Below are positions 34,009-41,822 of a DNA stretch of 64,000 nt, piece after piece. The position numbers and the translations under genes were made by a program. Source of the DNA: Crocinitomicaceae bacterium (lineage in GTDB: Bacteria > Bacteroidota > Bacteroidia > Flavobacteriales_G > Salibacteraceae); the NCBI GenBank assembly GCA_002707155.1, contig PAME01000003.1:1216-65215 (forward strand), written 5' to 3'. The notes under the pieces were generated by a model. It had not been told where the DNA came from, ran no database searches, and saw only the letters and a program-made list of their open reading frames with translations. Positions within the stretch are counted from its first letter, which is position 1. Every line of letters starts with the position of its first letter.

Positions 34009-35400
34009 GTGTGGTGCATTATAGATATTGAAACAACTGGCGTAAGTAAACATCGCGGAAAAATTACTGAAATAGCGATTTACAAACACGATGGAAAACA
34101 AGTTATTGACGAGTTTGTAAGTTTAATAAATCCAGAAACGAGTATTCCTCATGATATTAGTCGTTTAACTGGAATTACCAACCAAATGGTCGCCGATGCA
34201 CCACGATTTTATGAAGTAGCCAAACGGATTCTGGAAATAACAGAAGACAGCGTTTTTGTAGCGCATAATGTCAATTTCGATTATGGTTTTATCGAGGAAG
34301 AGTTTGATAGGCTGGGCTACGATTTTCGCCTTAAAAAAATGTGTACCGTCAAACAAAGTAGGGCACTTATTCCTGGTCATCGCTCCTACTCTCTTGGAAA
34401 ATTAACTACTGAGTTGGGCATCAATTTAGAGGGCCGACATCGAGCTGCTGGAGATGCAAAAGCAACCGTAAAATTATTTGAGTTGCTTTATGCTATTGAC
34501 CCAAATTTTGGGTTGAAACTGAAACCCGAAATTCAACTCTCAAAGTACCTGCATCCTGAACTTGATACTGAAAAGGTGTTGAGTATTCCAAAAAAGATAG
34601 GAATCTACTATTTGTACAACTCAAATAAAGACGTGATTTACGTTGGAAAAAGCACTAATCTCCGCACTCGATTGTTCAATCATTTACGGCAACCAAAAAC
34701 GCAAAAGGCAATAAAAATGCACGCCGAAGTAGCCGACATTTCCTACGAAATAACGGGCTCAGAAATAGTTGCGCTACTTAAAGAATCGCAGGAAATAAAA
34801 AACCTAAAACCTAAGTACAACGTTGCGCTCAGGCGCTCCTCTTTCCCATTTGGAATTATTGAAGAACACGATTTGTTTGGCTATCACTTGCTCAGACCCG
34901 TAAAACTTGAAGCACATCACAAACCCATTTCTAGCTTTTCGAGTATTGCTGAAGCTAAAGGTTATTTAGAAAAAGTGTACCGTGAATTTGGCTTGTGTTT
35001 GGGTATGATTGGTTTGCAAAAATGCAATCGGGGTTGTGTGTTTTTTGGCACTCAACAATGCGAAGGCGCGGCGCTGTGTCATGAAGAAGCTGATACGTAT
35101 AATTTGAAAGTCGAAAATGCATTGGAAAACTTACGGTTTATAAATCGAAACCTACTGATTATTGAGCCCGGACCTAATAATACCAAAAAGAGCGTTATCG
35201 TTATTGAAAACGGATCCTACCTAGGAATTGGAGAAATCTCGGAAGAAGAAAACTTATCCTTAACCGAAATTTTGGACACTGTAAAACCCATGCAGGACGA
35301 TAGAGATTCGCGAGGAATTATTGGTCATTTTTTAAGAAATAGAAAGCTCAAAAAAATGGTTGAATTTGACCGAAAAACGAATTCGGCGAAAAGTATTTAA
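34009..35400 (+). CDS. DnaQ-like exonuclease fused to a GIY-YIG (UvrC/Cho-like) nuclease
   Basis: 463 residues from GTG 34009; a stop lies just upstream in frame, fixing the start. Residues 1-165 are a DEDDh exonuclease (IIDIETTG with catalytic D and E, VAHNVNFDYGF, HRAAGDAKAT). Residues 195-280 are a GIY-YIG endonuclease (GIYYLYNSNKDVIYVGKSTNLRTRL). The rest (about 300-380) matches the UvrC/Cho Cys-rich segment (GLCLGMIGLQKCNRGC, CEGAALCHEE). Cho-like enzymes make the 3' incision in nucleotide excision repair; the exonuclease fusion suggests incision plus trimming. Typical of Bacteroidota in my recollection. Stand-alone gene. Confidence 0.9.
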   Translation: MWCIIDIETTGVSKHRGKITEIAIYKHDGKQVIDEFVSLINPETSIPHDISRLTGITNQMVADAPRFYEVAKRILEITEDSVFVAHNVNFDYGFIEEEFDRLGYDFRLKKMCTVKQSRALIPGHRSYSLGKLTTELGINLEGRHRAAGDAKATVKLFELLYAIDPNFGLKLKPEIQLSKYLHPELDTEKVLSIPKKIGIYYLYNSNKDVIYVGKSTNLRTRLFNHLRQPKTQKAIKMHAEVADISYEITGSEIVALLKESQEIKNLKPKYNVALRRSSFPFGIIEEHDLFGYHLLRPVKLEAHHKPISSFSSIAEAKGYLEKVYREFGLCLGMIGLQKCNRGCVFFGTQQCEGAALCHEEADTYNLKVENALENLRFINRNLLIIEPGPNNTKKSVIVIENGSYLGIGEISEEENLSLTEILDTVKPMQDDRDSRGIIGHFLRNRKLKKMVEFDRKTNSAKSI

Positions 35401-35415
35401 TCACACTTTTACATA

Positions 35416-35447
35416 AAAGCCCCATAAACGCGAGTTTACAGGGCTTT
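35416..35447. terminator. Bidirectional terminator
   Basis: AAAGCCC (35416-35422) pairs with GGGCTTT (35441-35447), and inside TAAAC-GCGA-GTTTA pairs as well. It sits between two convergent genes and probably ends both. Confidence 0.65.
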
Positions 35448-35472
35448 CAATTTATTTTTAACGAGCTAGTAC

Positions 35473-37227
35473 CTAGTTTCCGCTAGAATCTCTATTCACT
35501 CTTAATTCTCTTCCGTTGTATTCTTGATCGGTAAATGAAGAACTCATTTTACCCGAATGTTTTTTGTCGATATCGAAATATGCATTTAAGTTCCGTAAAC
35601 GAATATCGCCAACATCCTTGCTGCTAATTCCAGTTTTTTCGCTCAAATAGTTACGCAATTCCGATTCGTTCATTCCGTCTTTACGACCTAGGTTAATGAA
35701 AAAAGTTACGTCGTCTCCGCTGGTGGTTTGTGGTTTTCTGTTTTCACGTGCACCTCTATCGCTTCGGTCCCCTCTCCTATCTCCGCGGCCGCTATCTCTT
35801 CTATCGCTGCTTCTTGGAGCGCGATCTCTATCACCTCTTCCTCGATCTCTATCGCGACCTCTACCTCTATCGCGATCTCTGTCGTTTCCTCTTCCTGGTC
35901 GACTTGTATCGTTCAAATCTGCATGATCTTGAGAATAATTCAACTTATTCAGCTCATGGCTCACCAATTTTTCGATAAGCATATCAATATCCAACCCCTC
36001 CCATACTTCATATGCTGCATCTAACATCTCTTCAGACAAGTGAGTGGAAGGTTCAGTATCAGCAATAGATTTAAACCAACCTCGCATTCTGTTCATTTGG
36101 ACATCTTTTACGCTTGGTACAGGTATCTTTTCGAACGTAATTTTCAGACGATCGGTATACTGCTTAAGCGTACCTGCTTCACGACTATTTACAAGAGCCA
36201 ATGAAATACCTTTTTTACCAGCACGTGCGGTTCTTCCTGAACGGTGGGTATAGTATTCTCTAGAATCTGGAAGCGAATAATGAATTACGTGGGTAAGATT
36301 ATCTACATCAATTCCACGTGCAGCAACATCAGTTGCAACTAAAACCTGTAACTCATGGTCTTTAAATCTGCGCATAACACGTTCACGCATGGTTTGCGTC
36401 ATGTCACCGTGCATGGGCTCTACTCTGTAATCGTCTTTCGCTAATTTCTCAGCTACTTTTTGAGTGTCAATTTTTGTTCGGCAAAAGATTACACCACGCA
36501 TATCTGGATCTTGATCCAAGAAACGCTTTAAGGCATCCATCTTATCCGATGACTTTACTTGAGCGTATAGATGCTCAATATTTTTATTAACCTCTGTTCC
36601 AGTACTAACCTGTACTTCAAAAGGATTAGTCATGTATTCTTTTACAATTCTTCTGATGTCCTTTGGCATTGTTGCCGAAAACAACCAAGTCAATTTCGTG
36701 TCTGGGGTAAATTCAAGAATCTTATCGATATCTTCTTTGAAGCCCATGTTCAACATTTCGTCGGCTTCATCCAAAACTACATAGTCCACGGTTGATAGGT
36801 TAATTGCTTTCCGACCTATTAAATCCAATAAACGGCCCGGTGTAGCTATAATAATCTGTGGTTTTCTTTTTAGTTCGCGAATCTGACCAGATATGTTCGC
36901 TCCTCCACCATAAACTACTGCAGTGCGCAATCCATCAATATACTTCGCGAAAATTGCGATTTGCTCAGCGATTTGATTTGCCAGCTCACGTGTTGGCGCT
37001 ACTATAAGTGCCTGAGTATTTGCATTAGTTGCATCAATAAGGTGCAGTAATGGTAATCCAAAAGCTGCTGTTTTACCAGTACCTGTTTGAGCGAGCCCAA
37101 TAAAATCTGTGCTTTCAGTTAATAATTTTGGAATCGATTGTTCTTGTATTGGAGTTGGATTTTCGTATCCAAGTTCAGCAATAACCTTATTTAATTCAGG
37201 CGAAAGGCCCAGTTCTGCAAATGTCAT
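35473..37227 (-). CDS. deaD: DEAD-box RNA helicase (DeaD/CsdA-like) with DbpA-type RNA-binding domain
   Basis: 584 residues. Q motif (ELGYENPTPIQEQSIP), Walker A AQTGTGKT, PTRELA, DEAD box VLDEADEML, FSATMP, ARGIDV and HRSGRTARAG give a complete helicase core (1-370). An Arg/Asp/Gly-rich stretch of about 60 residues (about 437-497; RDRGRGRDRDRGRG-like) then links to a DbpA-type RNA-binding domain (FFINLGRKDGMNESELRNYL ... VGDIRLRNLNAYFDI). It unwinds RNA in ribosome assembly and cold adaptation. The gene has a long AT-rich upstream region, as cold-shock helicase genes often do. Confidence 0.93.
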   Translation of the reverse strand: MTFAELGLSPELNKVIAELGYENPTPIQEQSIPKLLTESTDFIGLAQTGTGKTAAFGLPLLHLIDATNANTQALIVAPTRELANQIAEQIAIFAKYIDGLRTAVVYGGGANISGQIRELKRKPQIIIATPGRLLDLIGRKAINLSTVDYVVLDEADEMLNMGFKEDIDKILEFTPDTKLTWLFSATMPKDIRRIVKEYMTNPFEVQVSTGTEVNKNIEHLYAQVKSSDKMDALKRFLDQDPDMRGVIFCRTKIDTQKVAEKLAKDDYRVEPMHGDMTQTMRERVMRRFKDHELQVLVATDVAARGIDVDNLTHVIHYSLPDSREYYTHRSGRTARAGKKGISLALVNSREAGTLKQYTDRLKITFEKIPVPSVKDVQMNRMRGWFKSIADTEPSTHLSEEMLDAAYEVWEGLDIDMLIEKLVSHELNKLNYSQDHADLNDTSRPGRGNDRDRDRGRGRDRDRGRGDRDRAPRSSDRRDSGRGDRRGDRSDRGARENRKPQTTSGDDVTFFINLGRKDGMNESELRNYLSEKTGISSKDVGDIRLRNLNAYFDIDKKHSGKMSSSFTDQEYNGRELRVNRDSSGN

Positions 37228-37704
37228 AACGGTATCCTAATTTGGCGCGAAAGTACTATTAATTAAATTCTTAGCTCTATTATTGGGCATACTTCGAAGG
37301 GTAAAACCCTTATTCTATTTACAATACAGCTTTCTCAGGTATAAATAAGCATTTATTCGGACGGCTAACCAAGCTAGTAAACAGTAGTTTATGAATCAAA
37401 ACACTTTTGAAAATGGTAGTAATATGTAGGTTGTTTTAGTTGAAATTTTTAGCATACGATTTTTATATATGACTTAATGAAGTAACTCCTTCAAACACTG
37501 TTCGACTTCTCTCTAATACATGAGAGTATTTGGCATTTCGATCACTAACCTTTGCGGCTCAATTGACATTTGTGGACCTATCAGAAAAGTAGATCATAAA
37601 ACAGATAAATCTAGCCGGAAATTCAGGAAAATATAATCTCTAACTGAAAATGCTTTTTTATAAATAGTAAATTCAACTATATTTGAATAATTAAAAATTA
37701 CGCC
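37228..37704. other. Gene-free intergenic region, 477 bases
   Basis: Divergent intergenic space between the helicase gene and the lipoprotein gene at 37705. I see no open frame, tRNA or clean promoter box; TACTTTCG near 37254 on the minus strand is a weak -7 candidate for the helicase. A long untranslated leader for the helicase mRNA is possible. Confidence 0.4.
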
Positions 37705-38187
37705 ATGAAAACTGTTACAAAATCGTTGTCGCTATTGCTAATGTTTGTTGTGATTGGAGCTTCTTCTTGCAAAGACCTAAAGTCTTTCGACCCCTCCAAC
37801 CTGACTTCTGCAGATGCTTCGGCACTTATTGAAGTTGAAGAAGACTTAAAAAACGGTGAACCCATCGAAAACAATTCTGATGAAAAAGGAATAGAAAATT
37901 ACTGCGTGCAACTTGAGCAAAAAATGAAGTCTTTAGATAAAGAATCTGAAGAGTTGGCTTTTGCTTGGAAACTGTACAAACACAAATGCCATAAATGTGG
38001 GAGTAAAGACATAGAAAAAGAAGAGAAATCGCCAAGTAAATATGACGATAAAGAAAAAAAGGAAAGCTCAGATTATTGTGGCGGTCTAAAATTGAAATTG
38101 AAAAAACTTAAAGCGGACTCAAAGGAATATGAAGAAGTTCAAAAATTAATTGATGTAAAATGTGCTGCAAAAACAAAGACTAAGTAG
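37705..38187 (+). CDS. Lipoprotein with duplicated Cys/coiled-coil motif
   Basis: 160 residues: signal and lipobox (LLLMFVVIGASSC), an Asp/Glu-rich linker, then two related segments: NYCVQLEQKMKSLDKESEEL ending YKHKC, and DYCGGLKLKLKKLKADSKEY ending IDVKC. Each is YC, then a roughly 28-residue amphipathic helix, then KC, so each probably closes a disulfide across a helical hairpin in the periplasm. Highly charged. No family recognised; possible small scaffold or metal-binding lipoprotein. Confidence 0.75.
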   Translation: MKTVTKSLSLLLMFVVIGASSCKDLKSFDPSNLTSADASALIEVEEDLKNGEPIENNSDEKGIENYCVQLEQKMKSLDKESEELAFAWKLYKHKCHKCGSKDIEKEEKSPSKYDDKEKKESSDYCGGLKLKLKKLKADSKEYEEVQKLIDVKCAAKTKTK

Positions 38188-38220
38188 GCATTTTAGGTGC
38201 TCAACTTCAAACAGAATACT

Positions 38221-38254
38221 AAAAACCTTTTCAAAAATTTGAGAAGGTTTTTTT
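38221..38254 (+). terminator. Rho-independent terminator
   Basis: AAAACCTTTTC / GAGAAGGTTTT hairpin with loop AAAAATTT and T run, 34 bases after the lipoprotein stop. Confidence 0.75.
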
Positions 38255-38295
38255 ATGTTTAAAAAATACCTTCGCACGCACAAACAAACGCCAGA

Positions 38296-38730
38296 ATGAA
38301 AAATCTATTAATTGTTTTTTGTACGATAAGCTCACTCTTTGCAAATGCACAAGATCCTTTTGCTGAATTAGAGGCTAAACACAATTTTAGACCGGTTATG
38401 AATATTGGGTTTCTTCCTGGTAAAGCTACTACGGTATTTCCACAGTATATTGAGGGGAAAGCAGGCCTGGATAAGTTTATTAAAGCCGAAATTAACTATC
38501 CCGAAGCTGCCAAAGAGCAAGGTTTAGCTGGCCGTGTAATTATTTCCTATGCAATCAATGACAAAGGAGAGGTTGTAAACTTGAGCAAAACCAAAGAGAG
38601 TGTGCAAGACGATGTTTTGATTGATGAGCTGATTCGCGTAGTACAAAAAAGCGGACCTTGGATTCCTGGAAAAGTGGAAGACAACTATGAAAAAATGAAG
38701 ATGACTGTGAGTTATGAGTTTGTGCTATAA
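38296..38730 (+). CDS. TonB C-terminal-domain protein, exported
   Basis: 144 residues with a cleavable signal (LLIVFCTISSLFANAQ) rather than the usual TonB membrane anchor. Residues 60-144 form a TonB_C domain (FIKAEINYPEAAKEQGLAGRVIISYAINDKGEV, ending KMKMTVSYEFVL). In TonB this domain contacts receptor TonB boxes; free periplasmic versions without an anchor or a proline-rich linker cannot transmit energy themselves and are probably accessory or regulatory. Stand-alone with its own terminator. Confidence 0.85.
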   Translation: MKNLLIVFCTISSLFANAQDPFAELEAKHNFRPVMNIGFLPGKATTVFPQYIEGKAGLDKFIKAEINYPEAAKEQGLAGRVIISYAINDKGEVVNLSKTKESVQDDVLIDELIRVVQKSGPWIPGKVEDNYEKMKMTVSYEFVL

Positions 38731-38758
38731 GTAGAGTGCTCTTGAGATACTAAAAGTA

Positions 38759-38790
38759 AAAAGCGAAGTTCCCACTTCGCTTTTTTTTTC
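38759..38790 (+). terminator. Rho-independent terminator
   Basis: AAAGCGAAGT / ACTTCGCTTT hairpin with loop TCCC and a T run, 30 bases after the TonB_C gene. Confidence 0.8.
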
Positions 38791-38969
38791 TGCGATCATG
38801 TAAATAATGCTGCATTTGTTTTCAGTTTTTCTAAATACTAATTAATACTTGCTGATATGTTGAAGTAAATTCAGCATGACCTAGCGACTATTGTCTTCGA
38901 ATGACAATAACGAAAACCACAAACCTCACCCCTACCATTGGACATTAAAAAAAACCTTTCATAAATTAT

Positions 38970-38993
38970 ATAGTACTTTGTTTTGCATAGTAC
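38970..38993 (+). promoter_or_regulatory. Probable PadR-responsive promoter region
   Basis: ATAGTAC occurs twice (38970-38976 and 38987-38993) around TTTGTTTTGC, and CTTTGTTTTGCA recurs at about 39010. The doubled site lies upstream of the three-gene DUF4252-padR-pspC operon, so autoregulation by PadR through it is likely; the operator assignment is inference. Confidence 0.45.
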
Positions 38994-39034
38994 CTTCTTT
39001 TAAACATATCTTTGTTTTGCAAAACAGTAATACT

Positions 39035-39484
39035 ATGATTCAATTATTCAAAACAACAGTACTCGCAAGTTCATTAATACTTCTTAGTTTCACTCTCTCT
39101 CCGCAAGGAGACATTCATACGCAATACGCCTCTAAAGAAGGCGTAACGGCGTTCTCATTTTCAAAAGACATGATTGATGCTTTGGATTTTGACATGGATG
39201 TGAACGACAAAATGAAATGTATAAAAGGGGATTTAAGCTCAATAAAGTTTTTAGCTTTTAATGACGACAATGAAACAAATTCACTTGAATTATTGAAGGA
39301 TTTGAAGAAAAGTGGCTACGAAAATATAGAATGGGACGGAGTTGATGGTGACATTGACGTCCTCCTCTATGTGGACAGAAATGTAAAACGTTTCAGCGAA
39401 ATTCACTTTGTAACTTTATCAAATGGAAAACCTAAAGCCATGATTTCATTCTACGGCGATATAACAGTAAAAGACGACAAGTAA
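39035..39484 (+). CDS. DUF4252-like exported protein
   Basis: 149 residues from ATG 39035; the longer in-frame extension runs through the promoter repeats and is rejected. Signal helix (TTVLASSLILLSFTLS), then SKEGVTAFSFSKDMIDALDFDMD and a C-terminal VLLYVDRNVKRFSEIHFV, matching DUF4252 (small Bacteroidota proteins of unknown function). It precedes padR by 2 bases and is part of a recurrent Bacteroidota operon with PadR and PspC proteins. Probably periplasmic. Confidence 0.7.
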   Translation: MIQLFKTTVLASSLILLSFTLSPQGDIHTQYASKEGVTAFSFSKDMIDALDFDMDVNDKMKCIKGDLSSIKFLAFNDDNETNSLELLKDLKKSGYENIEWDGVDGDIDVLLYVDRNVKRFSEIHFVTLSNGKPKAMISFYGDITVKDDK

Positions 39485-39486
39485 AC

Positions 39487-39819
39487 ATGAATATTGAAAA
39501 CACAAAAGCGCAAATGCGCAAAGGAATTTTGGAGCTCTGTATCCTTTCTATTCTTGAAAAGAATGAAGCTTACCCTTCTGATATTCTGAACGAACTAAAA
39601 GCATCAAAACTCATTGTGGTAGAAGGTACCTTATACCCTTTACTTACTCGACTCAAAAACGATGGACTGCTTACCTATCGCTGGGAGGAATCCAATTCGG
39701 GGCCACCCAGAAAGTACTTCCAATTAACCGAATTGGGAAAGTCATTCAGCAGGGAATTAGAAACCAGTTGGAAAGACTTACAAAATGCAGTTCAGAAAAT
39801 TAGAGCAAAAAATAGATAA
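39487..39819 (+). CDS. PadR-family transcriptional regulator
   Basis: 110 residues forming a PadR winged helix: AQMRKGILELCILSILEKNE, YPSDILNELKASKLIVVEGTLYPLLTRLKNDGLL, YRWEESNSGPPRKYFQLTELG. PadR repressors respond to phenolics, drugs or envelope stress. Placed between a DUF4252 gene (2 bases upstream) and a PspC gene (18 bases downstream), it probably controls both through the ATAGTAC repeats at 38970. Confidence 0.92.
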   Translation: MNIENTKAQMRKGILELCILSILEKNEAYPSDILNELKASKLIVVEGTLYPLLTRLKNDGLLTYRWEESNSGPPRKYFQLTELGKSFSRELETSWKDLQNAVQKIRAKNR

Positions 39820-39837
39820 CACCTTTAGACACAAACC

Positions 39838-41658
39838 ATGAATAAGACAGTAACAATAAACATAAGCGGCATTATTTTCAATATTGACGAAGGGGCTTTT
39901 GATAAATTACAAGGATACCTGCACTCCATCAAACAAAAATTTGGCAACACCCAAGGAGGAGAAGAAATTCTTATCGATATTGAAGCCAGAATTGCCGAAA
40001 TATTTCACGAAAAAGTTACCGACAGAAAACAGGTAATAGCGCTGTTTGATGTTGAAGAAGTAATTGCGATAATGGGGCAACCCGAGCAATTTGAAGATGG
40101 AGATGCTGAAGCAAACGCTTCTAATAATGCAAAAGAGGAACAAAGTTATTACGAGCCAGAAAGAAAGGGTCCCAAACGATTTTTTAGAGATCCAGACAGT
40201 AAAATTTTAGGCGGCGTTTCAAGTGGCATTGCGCATTACTTTGGAGTTGATCCAGTGATAATAAGACTGCTTTTTGTGGCAGTGGTATTCTTTGGCGGCT
40301 CTGGTGTTATCATTTATTTGATTCTTTGGGCAATTACACCTGAAGCAAAAACTACCTCTGAAAAGCTTCAAATGAAGGGGCAAAAAGTAGACATTGATAG
40401 CATTCGCCAAAGCGTGGGCGAAGAAGCAGACCATCTAAAAAAAAAGTTCAGTCATTTAGGCAAAAAGGCGGATCAGTTTGGCCGTAAAATGGATGCGGGA
40501 AAAGTTCAAGGTTTTCTTGGAACTTTTTTAAACTTTATTTTCAGTATCGTAAAACTCATTCTTACGTTCATAGGAAAATTCTTTGGAATTATTCTCATCA
40601 TTTTTGGAGGGCTATTCCTACTCTCCTTAGTAGCATCACTATTTGGACTAGCCAATGTAAATGGACTCTCTCATATAGCGTGGAATTATAATTCTTTCTC
40701 TATTAAAGAAGTTTACGACTTCTTGTTCTTAACAAACTATCAGCGCATTGCAATTACAATTGGAATTGGACTCGCTGCTGGTATCCCCATATTGTCTATG
40801 CTTTACGCAGGACTCAAAATTCTCTTCAATATTCAATCTCCTTCTAAAGGTATTGGTGCTGGGGTTACTTTGGCCTGGTTTGCAGGAATTGTATTGCTCC
40901 TAGTCACCGGTTTACAAATCGGAAATGAGTTTTCTAAAGAAGATAAAGTAGTATCTGAATTTAGCTTACCACCATGGGTTGCCGACACAATTTATATTAC
41001 CGCCGACGATAGCCATTACCCTGTAGATGCAGTTCCATACGAAGACAACGAGGACTTTTTTATCCTCAAGAGTTATGAGGATGAGTTGTACATGACTTCA
41101 GTAGAATTGGATGTACGAGAAAATAATAGCGATAGCATTTCTATTTCAGTAATTCAAGAAGCGCGAGGAAAAACCTACGAAGAAGCAATTGAAAGAGCAG
41201 AAAACATTGAGTACAGTTATAGTATTACGGATAATTCAATAAAATTTAATCCATATTTTATTCTTCGCAGAGCAGATTTATACAGAAAACAAAGTGTAAA
41301 AATCAGAGTTTCTATACCTGTCGGAAAAACAGTTTATTTGGACAAAACCAGTGGCTGGTTAATTTACGATATAACAAACACTACCTCTACTCGAGACAAA
41401 TATATGCTGGGGAAATATTGGACTATGACCGAAAGAGGTCTGGAGTGCCAACATATGGATATGTCTAAAGAAGGCATTCGATCTCGAAAAAAAGAACGAA
41501 GAGTTCAACCCTCTAGCAAACCGGTAACTCCGACGCTAAAAAACACACCTAAAACTACTAAACAGCAAGCTGATACAACAACTACTGCTGTTATAACTCC
41601 TGCCGAAGAACATGAAATGCAGCCGCTTTTTCCAACACCTTTCACCATAATAACCTAG
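39838..41658 (+). CDS. PspC-domain membrane protein
   Basis: 606 residues. The N-terminus (MNKTVTINISGIIFNIDEGA ... EEILIDIEARIAEIF) is a conserved Bacteroidota cytoplasmic domain; PspC follows at about 115-175 (RFFRDPDSKILGGVSSGIAHYFGVDP, then a helix and IIYLILWAITP). Further membrane helices at about 235-275, 300-325 and 340-360 precede a large periplasmic beta domain and a Thr/Pro-rich tail. PspC proteins sense envelope stress in the phage-shock response. Third gene of the DUF4252-PadR-PspC operon. Confidence 0.88.
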   Translation: MNKTVTINISGIIFNIDEGAFDKLQGYLHSIKQKFGNTQGGEEILIDIEARIAEIFHEKVTDRKQVIALFDVEEVIAIMGQPEQFEDGDAEANASNNAKEEQSYYEPERKGPKRFFRDPDSKILGGVSSGIAHYFGVDPVIIRLLFVAVVFFGGSGVIIYLILWAITPEAKTTSEKLQMKGQKVDIDSIRQSVGEEADHLKKKFSHLGKKADQFGRKMDAGKVQGFLGTFLNFIFSIVKLILTFIGKFFGIILIIFGGLFLLSLVASLFGLANVNGLSHIAWNYNSFSIKEVYDFLFLTNYQRIAITIGIGLAAGIPILSMLYAGLKILFNIQSPSKGIGAGVTLAWFAGIVLLLVTGLQIGNEFSKEDKVVSEFSLPPWVADTIYITADDSHYPVDAVPYEDNEDFFILKSYEDELYMTSVELDVRENNSDSISISVIQEARGKTYEEAIERAENIEYSYSITDNSIKFNPYFILRRADLYRKQSVKIRVSIPVGKTVYLDKTSGWLIYDITNTTSTRDKYMLGKYWTMTERGLECQHMDMSKEGIRSRKKERRVQPSSKPVTPTLKNTPKTTKQQADTTTTAVITPAEEHEMQPLFPTPFTIIT

Positions 41659-41763
41659 GCTTATTATTCCAGAAGTTATCTGAAAACGGAATTGGCTTAA
41701 GAAATGTGTTCCGACTCATTTTTAGCGTCAATTCTGTTCTTTTTTAAATGCCTTCTTTATACT

Positions 41764-41771
41764 TACTTTTG
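41764..41771 (+). promoter_or_regulatory. Putative -7 element of the E1 gene
   Basis: TACTTTTG at 41764-41771, 51 bases upstream of ATG 41823; it matches TAnnTTTG and argues that the open frame upstream of 41823 is untranslated. Confidence 0.45.
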
Positions 41772-41822
41772 CACTCTCAAAAAAGTACTTTTATCGGTAC
41801 TTTTAAGTTTAAAATTTCGGTT

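Noticed and set aside
35696-36024. Ser/Arg/Leu-rich plus-strand frames opposite the helicase gene
   Set aside because: Antisense of the Arg/Asp/Gly-rich linker of the DEAD-box helicase; low-complexity shadow.
38891-39034. N-terminal extension of the DUF4252-like gene
   Set aside because: It crosses the ATAGTAC repeats and lacks signal-peptide features; ATG 39035 gives a proper signal sequence.
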